Of a stretch of 64,000 bases of DNA, positions 13,081 through 24,682 are shown in pieces; the stretch's first letter is position 1; every line of letters begins with the position of its first letter. The DNA is from Saposhnikovia divaricata. Its lineage: Eukaryota; Streptophyta; Magnoliopsida; Apiales; Apiaceae. Made by a program: the position numbers and the translations under genes. The notes below the pieces were generated by a model. That model had not been told where the DNA came from, ran no database searches, and saw nothing but the letters and a program-made list of their open reading frames with translations. The stretch is from the NCBI GenBank assembly GCA_036435485.1, contig CM071600.1, positions 58,029,546-58,093,545 of the forward strand, read 5' to 3'.

Positions 13081-13125
13081 CAGAAGTCAGCAAATTAGCA
13101 TGCCTAATCGTACGCAACAGGCTCG

Positions 13126-13250
13126 AAGACCCCTGGTTCTGGAAGCCACATGAGTCCGAACGCTATGTTGAATGTGCTAGCCTGTTCAGTATAAGTTAAA
13201 ATCCTGTGGCAGTAAATGTTCCTCATTTTGTCATACAGTAAAGTAAATAC
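13126..13250 (-). other. Possible terminal exon of an unrecognised gene fragment
   Basis: Minus-strand reading gives an open stretch ending LTYTEQAS...IAFGLMWLPEPGVFEP...YD before a TAG. The composition looks protein-like and the neighbouring sequence contains an AG acceptor option, but I do not recognise the family and cannot join it to a start. It could belong to the same captured or broken transcription unit as the aminopeptidase fragment near 16.9 kb, or be chance. Low confidence. Confidence 0.25.
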
Positions 13251-16200
13251 ACTGATTAGTTCACAATCAGAGTAATTTTACCATACCTTGCAGTGACATT
13301 ACATAAGCAGAACACATGCTATGCAATTATTGTATCTATATGCATACCTTGTAAAGGGGTGGAACACCAACATAAATGTACATGCACTTGGCTAGATCAT
13401 TATCTAACTCACAAATTTATAGGGAGGAGAAATTATAAGCAGAAGCTTCGATGTACATGCTTGAAAAATAAGAAACAACCTGTCCATACACTTGGCTAGA
13501 TCATTATCTTACTCTTCTTTGCTAGCTTCCAAGAAGTCGATAATTTCAATTATTTTGGAGTCTACACAATGCTCATACTAAAGTTATAGTTTCATGTGCA
13601 TCTTTCCCATCATTCTATCCAGAAAATGTGTTCACCAAGGGATCTCCCTTGTCTCCTTCGCCAGAGACTGCAAAATAGAGATAACGCTTTACAGAAAATG
13701 AAGTAAAGAAATGCGTGACCTACTCAACCTTTGATATTCAGATCACTCTGTTAAACTGATTCTGTCATATGTCAAGTTATCATTTACTTCCTTTATCTAT
13801 GCTAAACGTTGAAGATATTAAGCCTTCTGATTTTGTAAAATTGTTAGAGTCAGTACTTGTGTTATCAATCTTTTAAACGCAATTTTCTCCATCCTAAATT
13901 AGCAAAACTATACTTCCCATTATACTTCCTACATGAATATTATATTGTGAATTTGTACATTAACTGCCATTATGTATTGATCACACAGCAAGTTTAATAT
14001 ATAAATAACATTAAAGTTATAAAATCCAAAGATTTTTCCCAAATTCTAAGTTTCATTTCATCCAGACCATAAAGCTATAATTGCCAACAACGATAAAATT
14101 AACAAACTAATATTGGTGAAAGAGAGTTCTAGGTATAAACATTTTACCTAGGGCAATACATCAAGAAAAGAACACATACACTTTTAGAACAGATCAAGAA
14201 AAGGGCAGATAAAAGGTAAAATAATACCTGGGAAGAAAAGGGCTTTGTTTATCCATGTAGTAGGCCAAAGACACCAGTAGCCCCAAACAGAACCAGACTT
14301 GACAGAGGAGAAATGCTGGGCCAAGAATAGCAGATTATAAGCCTTCTATATGTAATTCAGATGATAAATTTACAATACAGTAGTACAATCAAATTCATAG
14401 TAGAAATGAGATGTTCTACGGCTACAAAATATTAAACTATTAATCAAGTCAAGTTATAGTGACATACATGAGCATTACAACATTTCGTATATACATGCAT
14501 CAAGCAATACAACCTTACATGATACAGTTCATGTGAATTTGAAACGTCAAAAAGTTTGTACGTGCAACATGTAAGAACATAGATCATTGTCAAAGTCTCT
14601 ATAAATACAATAATTTTGAGCACAAAAATCTCATTTGATAGTTTGAGCATACTACAATGCTTAATTCTCTGCCTACACTCCCGTTAAAGTCTTAGTCCTA
14701 CTCCATCCATATCTATTTTGATTTTCTGCAACCAAGATTCTATATTATGCACCAATAAGTCTATTTCGAAGAAGTTGCACAATATTCTAACAATGATAAT
14801 GAGAGACATCAAGTTCAGTATGTAAGCATACACCTCACCTCAATTTTCCTTCATTTTCATGGTTATTCCATGCATGTATCTTGATCTCTTCCTGTTTTAA
14901 CTTAACAATAAGATTAATACCAGCCATTATTTTAAACAGAAATGTCAAGCAGGAAACAGTATAAAATCAAACAATGCCATGCTTTCCGAATTAAGCTTGT
15001 TTGAGGGAGCTAATCCCCATGTTAGATAACTAAATTATGAGTTGCCAAATAATAATTGCAAGCACAATTGCAATTCCATATACTTTATCATACTTAAATA
15101 TAATCAAGTTAAGTTCAGTAAGGAAATGGGGAACAGTCCTAATAAATAAAAATCTAGCAACTTTAGTACTAAAATGCAAGCCATAGTTTCAGTTTCTCTT
15201 ATATTTTGATCAGTTGTCCTGTTTTGAGCAAGGTGTTTATACATGTATTATCAAGCACAAACACCCTGCTATAATTGTTTGGCCAGAATATGACACTGCA
15301 AATTCGAAAACAATGAACACCTGAAAAATGTAAAAAAAAGATAAAATTTGTACTCGTAACGAATAAAAAGATAAAAAAACTAAAGTCGATAACATAAGGT
15401 GCTGGAATCTAGCACAAACTTGAGATGTAAGACCCATTTCAATGTTAAAATCGTCTTTACTTTTTGTTCAAGGCTAAATACCAAAAAAATCAACAAATAA
15501 TCATGTAGTTAAACTTGTATATACACACCAAAAATCAATCTATTGACCATGATTATATTCGCACAAAGAATCAAACTAACTATTATACGTATCAATTTTG
15601 TCAAAAAAATTAATTGTTAATTTACATTAAGAAACGTACCTAAAAGACAAAAGTTATCAATCTTTTTCTTTTGGGCAAATCATCAAACAACTTCTAAGCA
15701 AGCTTCAATCTACAATACAGAATAACAAATTGTTAGTAAAGTTAATGCATAATATGGAATTAAAGTAAAAATCAAAATATGAACAAAGAGGTAAACAAAT
15801 TTATAGGGAGGAGAAATTATTAGCAGAAGCTTCGATGTATAGGCTTGAAAAATAAGAAACAACCTGTCCATACACTGGCTAGCATCATTATCTTAGTCTT
15901 CTTTGCTAGCTTCCAAGAAGCATCATCTCCCTCCTCGTTTTGATCTGCATCATATGTAGTTGATTGTAAATAACAAATCTTGAAAGAAATTTGCATATAC
16001 ATCCCAAAATCAAATCATTAACAATATATACTTACAAAGTATGGAATTTATTAGACTTTTCTTTTAGGCATATCATCAAACAGTTCCTCCTCAAATTTTA
16101 GACTGCACCAAATAAGAAACAAATATCAGTAAATGTAATGCATCAAACTATTGCAGAGAGAGTATTAAGAAAGTCATATAAAAGACAAATTGTAAAGAAA

Positions 16201-16624
16201 AGAAGAATCAAGAGAAGAGGGAAGAGGGAAGATAAAGATAATCTTATATAAGAGTTTGATTTGAATTGTAAAGTGTATATAAATTTGAATTTTGAATTTC
16301 AAAGTTAAGCTTTCAGCAGAAGCTTGTATGTATCAAACTATTGTATGTATCAAATATAGTCAGAAAATGATTAATTCTTAATTAACATTAAGAAAAATAC
16401 CTAACCACACAAAACCGTAATGCATAAATTTACAACAAACATTCAGTAACTTAAAAAACTGCATCACCACTCCAAATAATAATACAATTATAGTTAATGT
16501 ATGCCACAATGCAATACTTTCCAGTAACTTCTTGAAGTCACAATCTTTGTGTATAAATACAACATGAATGAATACAATATGAATGAGGGTAAATCAAGAA
16601 ACAAAGTAAAAGAGAGTATAAAAA
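13251..16624. repeat. Non-coding stretch with a dispersed direct repeat of about 125 bp
   Basis: No convincing gene. A direct repeat occurs at about 13413-13535 and 15795-15922 (both run TTTATAGGGAGGAGAAATTA ... CTTCTTTGCTAGCTTCCAAG with few differences). The second copy lies next to a short minus-strand open stretch (DADQNEEGDDASWKLAKKTK) that may be an exon remnant. The rest looks like intron-like A/T-rich sequence with T- and A-runs. Confidence 0.45.
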
Positions 16625-16812
16625 TCAAGAACATACTTTTTACTAATAGCAAAATACTTCTTGCCCACTTGCAAATTCCAGTCCTCCTTCTCAGAAATCT
16701 GCTCATACCCACCATTTTTCATTTGCCTTTTTTGCCTCCTCTGTAAAATAAACAGTAAAAAATATAAATTAAAAAAAACCCAATATCTAAACAAATTAAA
16801 AAAACCAATTAC

Positions 16813-16856
<44 letters not shown>

Positions 16857-16940
16857 GAGAGATGATATACCAACAACGTGAAAAGCGGTGGTAGAAGCGT
16901 TCAGAAAGTCTATCAAATCGGAAGCCATTGATTTCTCCAT
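16625..16940 (-). pseudogene. Aspartyl aminopeptidase (M18 family) N-terminal fragment, two exons
   Basis: Exon 1 (16940-16871, minus) encodes MEKSMASDLIDFLNASTTAF and ends in phase 1 at a GT donor. Exon 2 begins at 16740 after a TTTTACAG acceptor and reads EEAKKA, then after a one-base frameshift MKNGGYEQISEKEDWNLQVG and KKYF. In plant aspartyl aminopeptidases the N-terminus runs DFLNASPTAFHAVDEAK...GYEQ.SE.EDW.L..GKKYF, so both exons and their order match. Metal-binding and catalytic regions of the M18 fold, which lie further downstream, are not found. The frameshift and truncation indicate a captured or decayed fragment. It sits between (GA)n and (GAA)n tracts, as for a 5' end with its leader. 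Confidence 0.7.
16817..16852. repeat. (GA)n microsatellite
   Basis: About 18 perfect AG/GA units inside the first intron of the aminopeptidase fragment. Confidence 0.95.
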
Positions 16941-17041
16941 TGTTTCGGTGGTGCGTGTGTGTATATGTGTATGTATAGTCATTTAACGATTAATCATTTT
17001 CTTAATTTAACTAAGAAGATAAATGATAAGATAAGAGAAAG

Positions 17042-17128
17042 CAGAAGAAGAAGAAGAAGAAGAAGAAGAAGAAGAAGAAGAAGAAGAAGAAGAAGAAGAA
17101 GAAGAAGAAGAAGAAGAAGAAGAAGAGA
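17042..17128. repeat. (AGA)n / (GAA)n microsatellite
   Basis: Nearly 30 uninterrupted AGA units about 100 bp upstream of the aminopeptidase-like start codon (minus strand). The long Arg-rich translation is a by-product of the repeat. Confidence 0.95.
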
Positions 17129-17339
17129 GATAGATAAACACTGCGTATAACTTTAATTTCAAATCTTGAAAATAGTGTATACGAAAACTAAAGCTTTCAT
17201 AAGAAGATATATGTATTCCTTACCATCCGTAAACGTGGCGGAACATAAGAGGGTGTCATTTTTGTAATTAATTCTATAAATGAGGGTAAAGACTTTAAAT
17301 TGCAAAAGTACTGTTCATAACACCCAACAGACACTATTA

Positions 17340-18399
17340 TATAATAGATACTCAAAAATATTACTTCAATACTTCTTGTAAGTGTTCTTATATGGTTCTT
17401 TAGTATGAACCATTAACACAACAATTAAAATAACTCTAAAAAAATGATTTTCAAAAAATAAAAGAACGCCACAATATTTTTTATTACTATTAACTTGTTA
17501 TATGAAGTGTTGTTTATTTTAAGAGAACATATAATATTTTTAAAGCAATACTAATCACGTAAAATTTATTTTAAGAGAACACATAATATTATTAAAGCAA
17601 TACTAATTACGTAAGTGTTCTATTCAAAATTGTAAATATTAATTCTTTGTAAATGTTTTCATGGTTATTTTGTATGAACCCTTAATACAACAATTAAAAT
17701 AACACTTAAAAGAATGATATGATTTTTAAAAAATAAAAGAACACACAATATTTTTAATTACTATTAACTTGTTCTATGGAGTGTTGTTTATTTTAAGAAA
17801 ACACATAATATTGTAAAATTACTAATAACGTGTGTTTTATAAAAAATTGAAAAATATATCAAATTTAGTTAAAACATTTATTAAATTAAAGTATTTTTTA
17901 AGGTGTTCGCTTAATTGGTCTATTAAATGTTCTTTAATAATATAGAAGAAATTTATAGCGTGTTCTTTACTTTTAACATTTATAATTTTCTTTTAAGTGT
18001 TCTTTAGTATTTATAGCGTATTTTTTAATTTTTCTAATTTTTTATTTATCTAATTAATTTAAGAAAGACTTGTTAAAAATTATTTGAAAAAACACTTAAA
18101 TAAAAATGTTCTTTAATTATTTAAGTGTTGTAGTAAGTGGTCTTCTAAAAATTTTAAAAACAAATTGTTTTGTATATGAAATTAAACTTAAAAAAATAAA
18201 ATGATTTTTATAAAATAAAGGAACAAACAATATTTTTATTTATTATTAACTTTTGCTATGAAGTGTTATATATTTTAAGAGAACACATAATATTATTAAA
18301 ATATTAATAATGTAAATGTTCTATTAAAGATTGGAAAATATTTCAAATTTCCAAAAACAATTTTATTAAATTAATTTGTTCCTTTAGGTGTTCTATTAA
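17340..18399. repeat. GTGTTCTT-family repeat block, orientation B
   Basis: Several rounds of the phrase AGAACACACAATATTTTTAA ... TATTAACTTGTT ... GAAGTGTTGTTTATTTTAAG ... ACTAATAACGT are visible. This is the reverse complement of the blocks at 786-1860 and 27420-28280. The block is split at 18391-18399 (TTCTATTAA) by a Mutator-like element and resumes at 19223. Confidence 0.6.
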
Positions 18400-19222
18400 G
18401 AGAAAATGACCAAAATACATCACTTTTGGAGTCAAACTGCCCAAAATACTCATTGGCGCGGGTGTCTACCCTTTTTGACCACGAACCACGATTGCTGGGC
18501 ATGCGTGGCCTATGATACGCATTACAGACTTGCGTATCAAGGGTCACGCATCTCCCAGATGCGTGATGACGTCATATGACGTCATTTATTCACTTTCAGC
18601 TTCGGCGACTCTCTCTCCCTCAAAATCGCCATTACGTCGCACCCCTTTGTTCATTACACTCCAACAACCTCCAGTCCTTCTAACGGCAGCAAAACGAAGG
18701 CCACATCTCCCTCTAACTTTTGCCCGATTTCGTTTGTTGATTCTGGCCCCGCAGGGGCGTGAACAAGAACATCTGAAAACTAGATAGAAAAAGATACTTG
18801 GTTTGGGAATTTCGAATCTAGCGAATCAAATGGGAAATTGATTGTATAGGAATGTAGAGGGGGAGAAGAGGTTTATTTTGGTGTATGGTACGTGAATCAA
18901 AGATGCCCTGGAAAGGTGTGAAAAATGAGCTCAAAAAATTGATCGGAAAACAAGTTCGACGTCGAACGAGAGAGGTGATGAACAGTGACCAATACGCATG
19001 TTGTACATGCGTCTCCTCGGACACGCATGTAAAACATGCATATCTCGGGTTACTGTTTACAGAGGCAGAGTTGGCATTTACAAAGACCACGCATGACACA
19101 CATGCGTATACCCTCTACGCATGTGTGTAATGCGTGGTCAGTGGTTATTTTAGGCGTAGTCTTTTGCGCGCGGGTATTTTGGGCACGGGGAATTAAATGA
19201 TGGGTATTCTGGTTTTTCACCC
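18400..19222. mobile_element. Non-autonomous Mutator-like element with repeated ACGCAT/ATGCGT words (element E1)
   Basis: A 9-bp target duplication TTCTATTAA flanks it exactly (18391-18399 and 19223-19231), the Mutator hallmark. The termini are imperfect inverted repeats of about 55 bp: left GAGAAAATGACCAAAATAC ... TGCCCAAAATACTC..GGCGCG; right, reverse-complemented, GGGTGAAAAACCAGAATACC ... TGCCCAAAATACCCGCGCGC. Next to both ends are clusters of ACGCAT and its complement ATGCGT (18500-18565 and 18990-19135), often as small palindromes such as ACGCATGTTGTACATGCGT. The middle carries ATGACGTCATATGACGTCAT and the palindrome GGCCCCGCAGGGGC (18745-18758). No transposase. Short open frames (18512-18787, 18885-19130) follow the palindromes and look incidental. 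Confidence 0.75.
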
Positions 19223-19640
19223 TTCTATTAAAGTGTTCTCTTAGGTGTTCAATCAAAGATTTTTAAAATATTTCACATTTATTTAAAACATTTTATTCAA
19301 TTAAAGTGTATTTTTAGATGTTCTCATAGCTGTTTTATTAATAATTTGAAAATATATTAAATTTCCTTAAAACATTAAAATTTCTTTAAATTATAACAAA
19401 GAAATTTATAGTGTGCCCTTTAATTTAAAAAATAATAATTTTTAAAAATTGTTCTTTAATATCTTTTTTGTCTAATTAGTTCATGACGTTTATAAGCAAG
19501 ACTTATTAAAAATTATTTAAAAGAATATTTAAATAAAAGTGTTCTTTAATAATTTAAGTGTTCTATGGAAATATTCATCATGTTGTTTGGAAATATTAAT
19601 ATTAATAAAAGTGTTCTTTAATAATTTTTTATTTGACAGA
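19223..19640. repeat. GTGTTCTT-family repeat block, orientation B (continuation after E1)
   Basis: Resumes with TTCTATTAAAGTGTTCTCTT and continues with the same phrases as 17340-18399. Confidence 0.55.
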
Positions 19641-20001
19641 AGATATGATATGAAATTGATAGAAGATATGATAGTGCCCTATTCATAACGAATAAATATA
19701 TATATCAAAACAAGTGTGAAGAGTTATAAACTCTCATGAGCATCTGTCCTAACAGCAAAATTAATTTCGAAGGCCAAAATGTGAGGAACTAATTAATTTA
19801 ATGCCGGAACATAATTATTCCGAGTTTAAAATTTTAAATCAAACCGATACTTAAACTAATGTCCTAATCTTGTAAAACTCTTGATTGTTGAAAGTAAAAT
19901 TCGACAAAAGGACGGGGCCAGAGGTTACCATTGCAAAGTTTACCCACCAACGCAAATGTTTAGTATTTTGATGAATAGTTATGGTGGAAGTTGGGAGTCT
20001 A
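19641..20001. other. A/T-rich spacer, no feature seen
   Basis: No coding or structural signal recognised up to the TA target site of the following MITE. Confidence 0.5.
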
Positions 20002-20176
20002 CAGTAAAACCTCTATAAATTAATATTGTTGGGACCGATAAATTTTATTAATTTATCGAGATTATTAATTAATTGAGGTAAAATTTATACTATTGTTACT
20101 ATGTTGGGGTCAAAAATCTGCATTCAAAATATTAATTTATCGTGATATCGAGTATTAATTTAACGAGGTTTTACTG
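20002..20176. mobile_element. Pogo/Emigrant-like MITE, 175 bp
   Basis: Starts CAGTAAAACCTCTATAAAT and ends with the inverted TTAACGAGGTTTTACTG, flanked by TA on each side (20000-20001 and 20177-20178). A TA duplication and a CAGTAAAACCTCTATAAATT-type terminus are the known signature of pogo-derived plant MITEs. The interior repeats ATTAATTTATCG in both orientations. Confidence 0.85.
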
Positions 20177-20589
20177 TACGTGTTAAGAGCGACTTAGCCC
20201 AATAGATTTGCGGGCTTAAAAAAATAAGACAGGCACATAAACAAACAACCAGTAATAAACGGCACAAAATCATAGATACATTTATGGGCTTAACAAAAAT
20301 AGGCTCATTCATTTTGAAACTTTTTAAAATAAGTTTCTGCTAAGAGTTCAATGAACATTGGATCTTCATTGTTCCATATAGCACAACTCACAAATGGCTT
20401 AGGGAATGGTTCACCCATATTCCCCCTAATCCCATATATAGATCCAATGTTCCTATTGAGTTTATAAAACAACTATGACAAAATTTATTTCCAATTTTTT
20501 TTCATTTCAAACAGAAAATTTGGAATGTTATCAGAAACTTTTTTTATAAATTTAAAAAAAATATTAAATTAATCAGTTTTCTTATGTGT
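20177..20589. other. A/T-rich spacer, no gene seen
   Basis: Nothing recognisable beyond simple A/T-rich sequence. Confidence 0.45.
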
Positions 20590-21120
20590 TATAATAAAGT
20601 ATTTGCTTAGGTGTTCTAATAAATATTAATTAATAGCGTAAAATAGAGCAACTTAGCAAACACTTTATTTGCTTAGGTTTTCCAATATTTAATAGAACAT
20701 TAATTTTATTAAATTAATGTGTTATTTTAGGTGTTCTATTAAAGTGTTCTCTTAGGTGTTCTATCAACGATTTTAAAAATATTTCAAATGTACTTAAAAC
20801 GTTTATTCAACTAAAATGTATTTTTGGATGTTCTCATAGCTGTTTTATTTATTATTGAATAATATATCAAATTTCGTTAAAACATTTATTCAACTAAAGT
20901 GTTTTTTAAGGTGTTCTCTTAATTGATCTACTAAAATTTCTTTAAATTATAATAAAGAAATTTATATCATGCCCTTTAATTTTAAAAAAATAATTTTTTT
21001 AAAGTTTTCTTTAATATTTTATTTGTCTAATTACTTTATTAATTACTTTATGACCTTTATAAGGAAGATTTATAAAAAAATTATTTAAAAAAACACGTAA
21101 ATAAAAGTGTTCATTTAAAA
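20590..21120. repeat. GTGTTCTT-family repeat block, orientation B
   Basis: TTAGGTGTTCTATTAAAGTG and neighbouring phrases match the 17340-18399 block. It is the last such block before the FAR1-like gene, about 0.8 kb upstream of it. Confidence 0.55.
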
Positions 21121-21910
21121 ATCAGAAACTTTTTACTCACTAACTTTATATTGTTGGCCCCGTAAAAATTCAAATTTTGTAAGGATAATCTTCATGAGGC
21201 CTATAAGTATGTTGAGAATCTTGATTTTTTAAATAATATATATAATTTGAATTAAGAAATGTTCTTTTTCAAATTTCGTCAAATTTATTGGTATAATTTT
21301 TTGTTATTAATTACAACATTTTTTAAAAAAGGAAAATACATTAAAAATCTATTATTTCAATAATACAAGGAAAAACATTAAAAATCAATTACTACTGTTT
21401 TTTTTTTTTGAAAGCATCAATTACTACTGTTAAAAACCAAATTGATTACCTAGTTACTTAATCTTGATTTGACCTAATCTTGCTCTTTGTCTATTATTCA
21501 AATAAAGACAGTTTACCCCGGTATTTACTCAATCATATTCTTTATATCAAATAATCAAATTAGGTAATAGAGAACAACTACTTCAATCATCTAATTGAAA
21601 ATCTTGAAAATAATAAAATAATATCAATTTTTCAGATTACGTTCTTCTAAATTATTATATCTAATTCTAATTGTTCTAATTGTAAAAATGTTTAAATTAA
21701 ACTCGGTAAGCTTTTTGAATTCCCCTAGTCATAGCATCCGTTTCTGTACACGTCAATACGTTTTCAAAATTATAAATGATTTATGGAATCAATTTATTAT
21801 AATTAAATTTAATGCAAGAACGGTTCACCTTCTTTTTTCCCTCTCATAAATAGTCGTTTGTTAATTGGAGGTGTACAACAGTTATTAAAAACATTTCACT
21901 TCATATCTCC
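21121..21910. other. Upstream flank of the FAR1-like gene
   Basis: A/T-rich. A short local duplication (ATCAATTACTACTGTT at about 21385 and 21417) surrounds a T-run. No confident promoter element was identified; CTCATAAATAG at about 21842-21853 could act as a weak TATA-like site. Confidence 0.3.
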
Positions 21911-24682
21911 ATGGTGAATGAAGAAGGTAATGCGAGCAACCTTCTATTTGTTTTAGTGTGTTTGTAGTTAAACGCAGAATACATATATGTGTATTTCATT
22001 TCATTCGTAAATTTTTTTGTTTTGCATTTAAACAAAAAAATTTGTATAATATATTTGCAACTCGTCTAATCGCTCGTTTTTTAATTTTTATTCCAGTTTT
22101 TGGGAGCAACAACTCTGATGATGATTTTCATGAGTTTGTATCTGATTCCATCAATATGTGGACACCTGATTGTGCAGAAGATAAGAAGCCAAGCCTTCGT
22201 AAAGAATTTATTGATTTGGATATTGCATTTGAATTCTATAAAGAATATGGCAGGGTTAGTGGTTTTGATGTGCGTCGATCAACTCAGAAGACAGACAGAA
22301 AGGGCAATATAACGTTGAAGTACTTTGTTTGTTCCAAAGCTGGTTTTTATGAAAGTTCTGCTGCACGAATCACTGATTCAGATTCTTCACCGTCTCTTGA
22401 TCCCACTAAAGAAGAAGTTGGTGAATTCTCCAACATGAGAAAACGGACAGCTTCGACCAAATGTGGTTGTCGTGCCAGAATTGTCTTAAAGAAGATGGGG
22501 AATAAAGGTTTTTTTATAAAGACTTTTATTGAACAACACAACCACAAGTTGGCGGATGACAAAGCAAAACAATTTCTACGTTGTAGCAGGAACTTAACAC
22601 TAGTTCATAAACAATTCATAGTTGATGCTGCAAAATCCAACATTGGCCCTACTAGGGCACATGGCATTTTCAAATCAATTGTTGGATCCTATTCTAATGT
22701 TGGAGCAACATCAGTGGATTTCAAAAACTTCTCTAGAGATATAAAACTGTATATTGGCAAGCATGATGCTGATATGATACTACAGAAGTTCAAAGTGAAG
22801 AATGAAACATCTGATAATCAGTTTCAATATGAATATCAGACGGATGAATACAACCATCTTACCAGACTTTTTTGGGTTGATACCCTTGGTAGAAGGAGCT
22901 ATGATGTATTTGGTGATGTTGTATCATTTGACGCTACTTATCGTACAAATAGGTAATCATTTTTTCTAACTTTAATTTTCAATTATTCAATTGGTTTATA
23001 TGTTGTAGTTGATATATATTATATTATATACACTGCAGGTATAACATGGTTTTTGTTCCATTCATTGGAATAGACAATCACGGGAAAAGTGTGACGTTTG
23101 CTGCAGCATTATTAGACAAGGAAGATGTTGAAAACTTTCTATGGGTTTGCAATGCATTCTTAAAAATCATGGGTCGTCCTCCTAAGCTTATCGTAACAGA
23201 TCAGTGTCCAGCAATGAAGATTATCATCTCGCAAGTTTTTCCTAGGGTGAAGCATCGTTTCTGCATGTGGCACATAATGAAAAAATTCCCGTCAAAGGTG
23301 ACCTATCTCTATACATCTTTATTTGTTTTCAAATTGTACCATTTACATTTAGTATTTTTTACATTTTCCGACAAATATAAAAATAACAATTCTTTTTTGT
23401 TTTGTCTGTTAGTTGGGACCATTATTTTGCGCAGAGTCCAAATTTATGGAAAAGTTGAATAAATTTGTTTGGAGTGACCATTCTTCACCAACTGAATTTG
23501 AAGAAGGATGGAAAGCAGTGATTGATGAATTTGAATTGTCAAACAATGTATGGTTGTCAGAAATATATGAAATGCGTAGCTCATGGATACCTGCATATTT
23601 CAATGATGACCCGATGGCTGGATTGTTGAGGACAACTTCTAGATCAGAGAGTTCAAATTTCTATTTTAACCACTTTGTTCAGAAGGGTGATACGTTGTCT
23701 GAATTTTATATTTGCTACGAGAGTGCTATTGAGAAACAACGCTATGTAAATGACAAAATGAATCACAGTGACGATGCAAATCCAAAACTCATCACACAAA
23801 AGAAAATTGAGGAAAGTGCTGTCAAGTTGTATACAAGGTATATCTTTTACAAGGTTCGAGAAGAAATACAAGCAAGTTATGGTTACTTTGAAATTGAAGG
23901 CGTGTTAAAACATACTCCATCAGGGATAGATTGGAAAGAGACAAGTTATTCCAGGTTCTTAAAATAAATCTTATTATAGTTAATTCATTTATCTAATTGT
24001 CATATTTTATATTGCAAATTACTAATATTAATGAATATGTTGATTGCAGGTTATTGTAAACATGAATTCAAACAACGTTGAGTGTTCTTGCAAATTGTAT
24101 ACTAGAGTTGGTTACTTGTGTAAGCATAGCTTTTTTTGATTGACATTATGCGGTATACATGAAATACCCGTCCACCTAGTAAAGGATCGCTGGTTAAAAA
24201 ATGCAGAAGAGAGATTTTCAAAAATACAACTTGGGGAGATGAATGGTCCTTCTGCAGAGCAAGACATTCATTGTGTACAAACAAAGGATTGTTGGTTTGA
24301 TTTCCAGTCTTGTATCGCAATTTCTTCTTGTGATAAGGAACTTACTGAATTTGTTTGTAATGGTATAAAAGCTTTGAAGAATAAAGTCTGTGAGCTGGCT
24401 AAACAGAAAGGACATTCAAGGATGGATGATGGTTTCATTGAAAAAGTTTTTGGTACAAATGTTGAAGAGATCACTGTGTTACCCCCACTACAGAGTAACA
24501 ACAAAGGGAGTCGTAAGAGGATTGTAGGTTCAGCTGAAAAATCAACAAGTGGTAAAAAAAGACATAAAAGAGAGTGCAAGACATGTGGAGAAATAGCTTT
24601 CCATGACTCCAGAAATTGTCCAGAAAAAACAGGCCAGGATCCGAATAAGTATCATCCAACCAATCAGAACAAAAATCAGTAG
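21911..24682 (+). pseudogene. FAR1/FHY3-like MULE transposase, nearly complete but broken
   Basis: Likely exons: 21911-21926 (MVNEE), 22097-22952, 23039-23297, 23413-23954 and 24050-24682. The first junctions are GT-AG and keep frame. Domains in order: a FAR1 DNA-binding domain (DLDIAFEFYKEYGRVSGFDV ... KCGCRARI ... EQHNHKL); a MULE transposase core with Asp in VVSFDATYRTNRY, Asp in LIVTDQCPAMK, CMWHIMKKFP and a candidate Glu in RSESSNFYFNHF; a SWIM zinc finger CSCKLYTRVGYLCKH; and a C-terminal CCHC-like CKTCGEIAFHDSRNCP. Family members are Mutator-type transposases or domesticated transcription factors. Two defects: the only obvious 23954/24050 junction loses frame, and an in-frame TGA follows CKHSFF near 24136, where relatives read CKHxFFVLxLxGIxEIP. 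The Ulp1-like module on the same strand downstream favours a MULE origin. Confidence 0.8.

Noticed and set aside
16959..17150. Open frame with a long arginine run
   Set aside because: Direct product of the (AGA)n microsatellite.
18500..19135. Spaced ACGCAT/ATGCGT repeats resembling a CRISPR-like array
   Set aside because: Plant nuclear context, word too short, spacing irregular, both orientations, and enclosed in a transposon with 9-bp target duplication.
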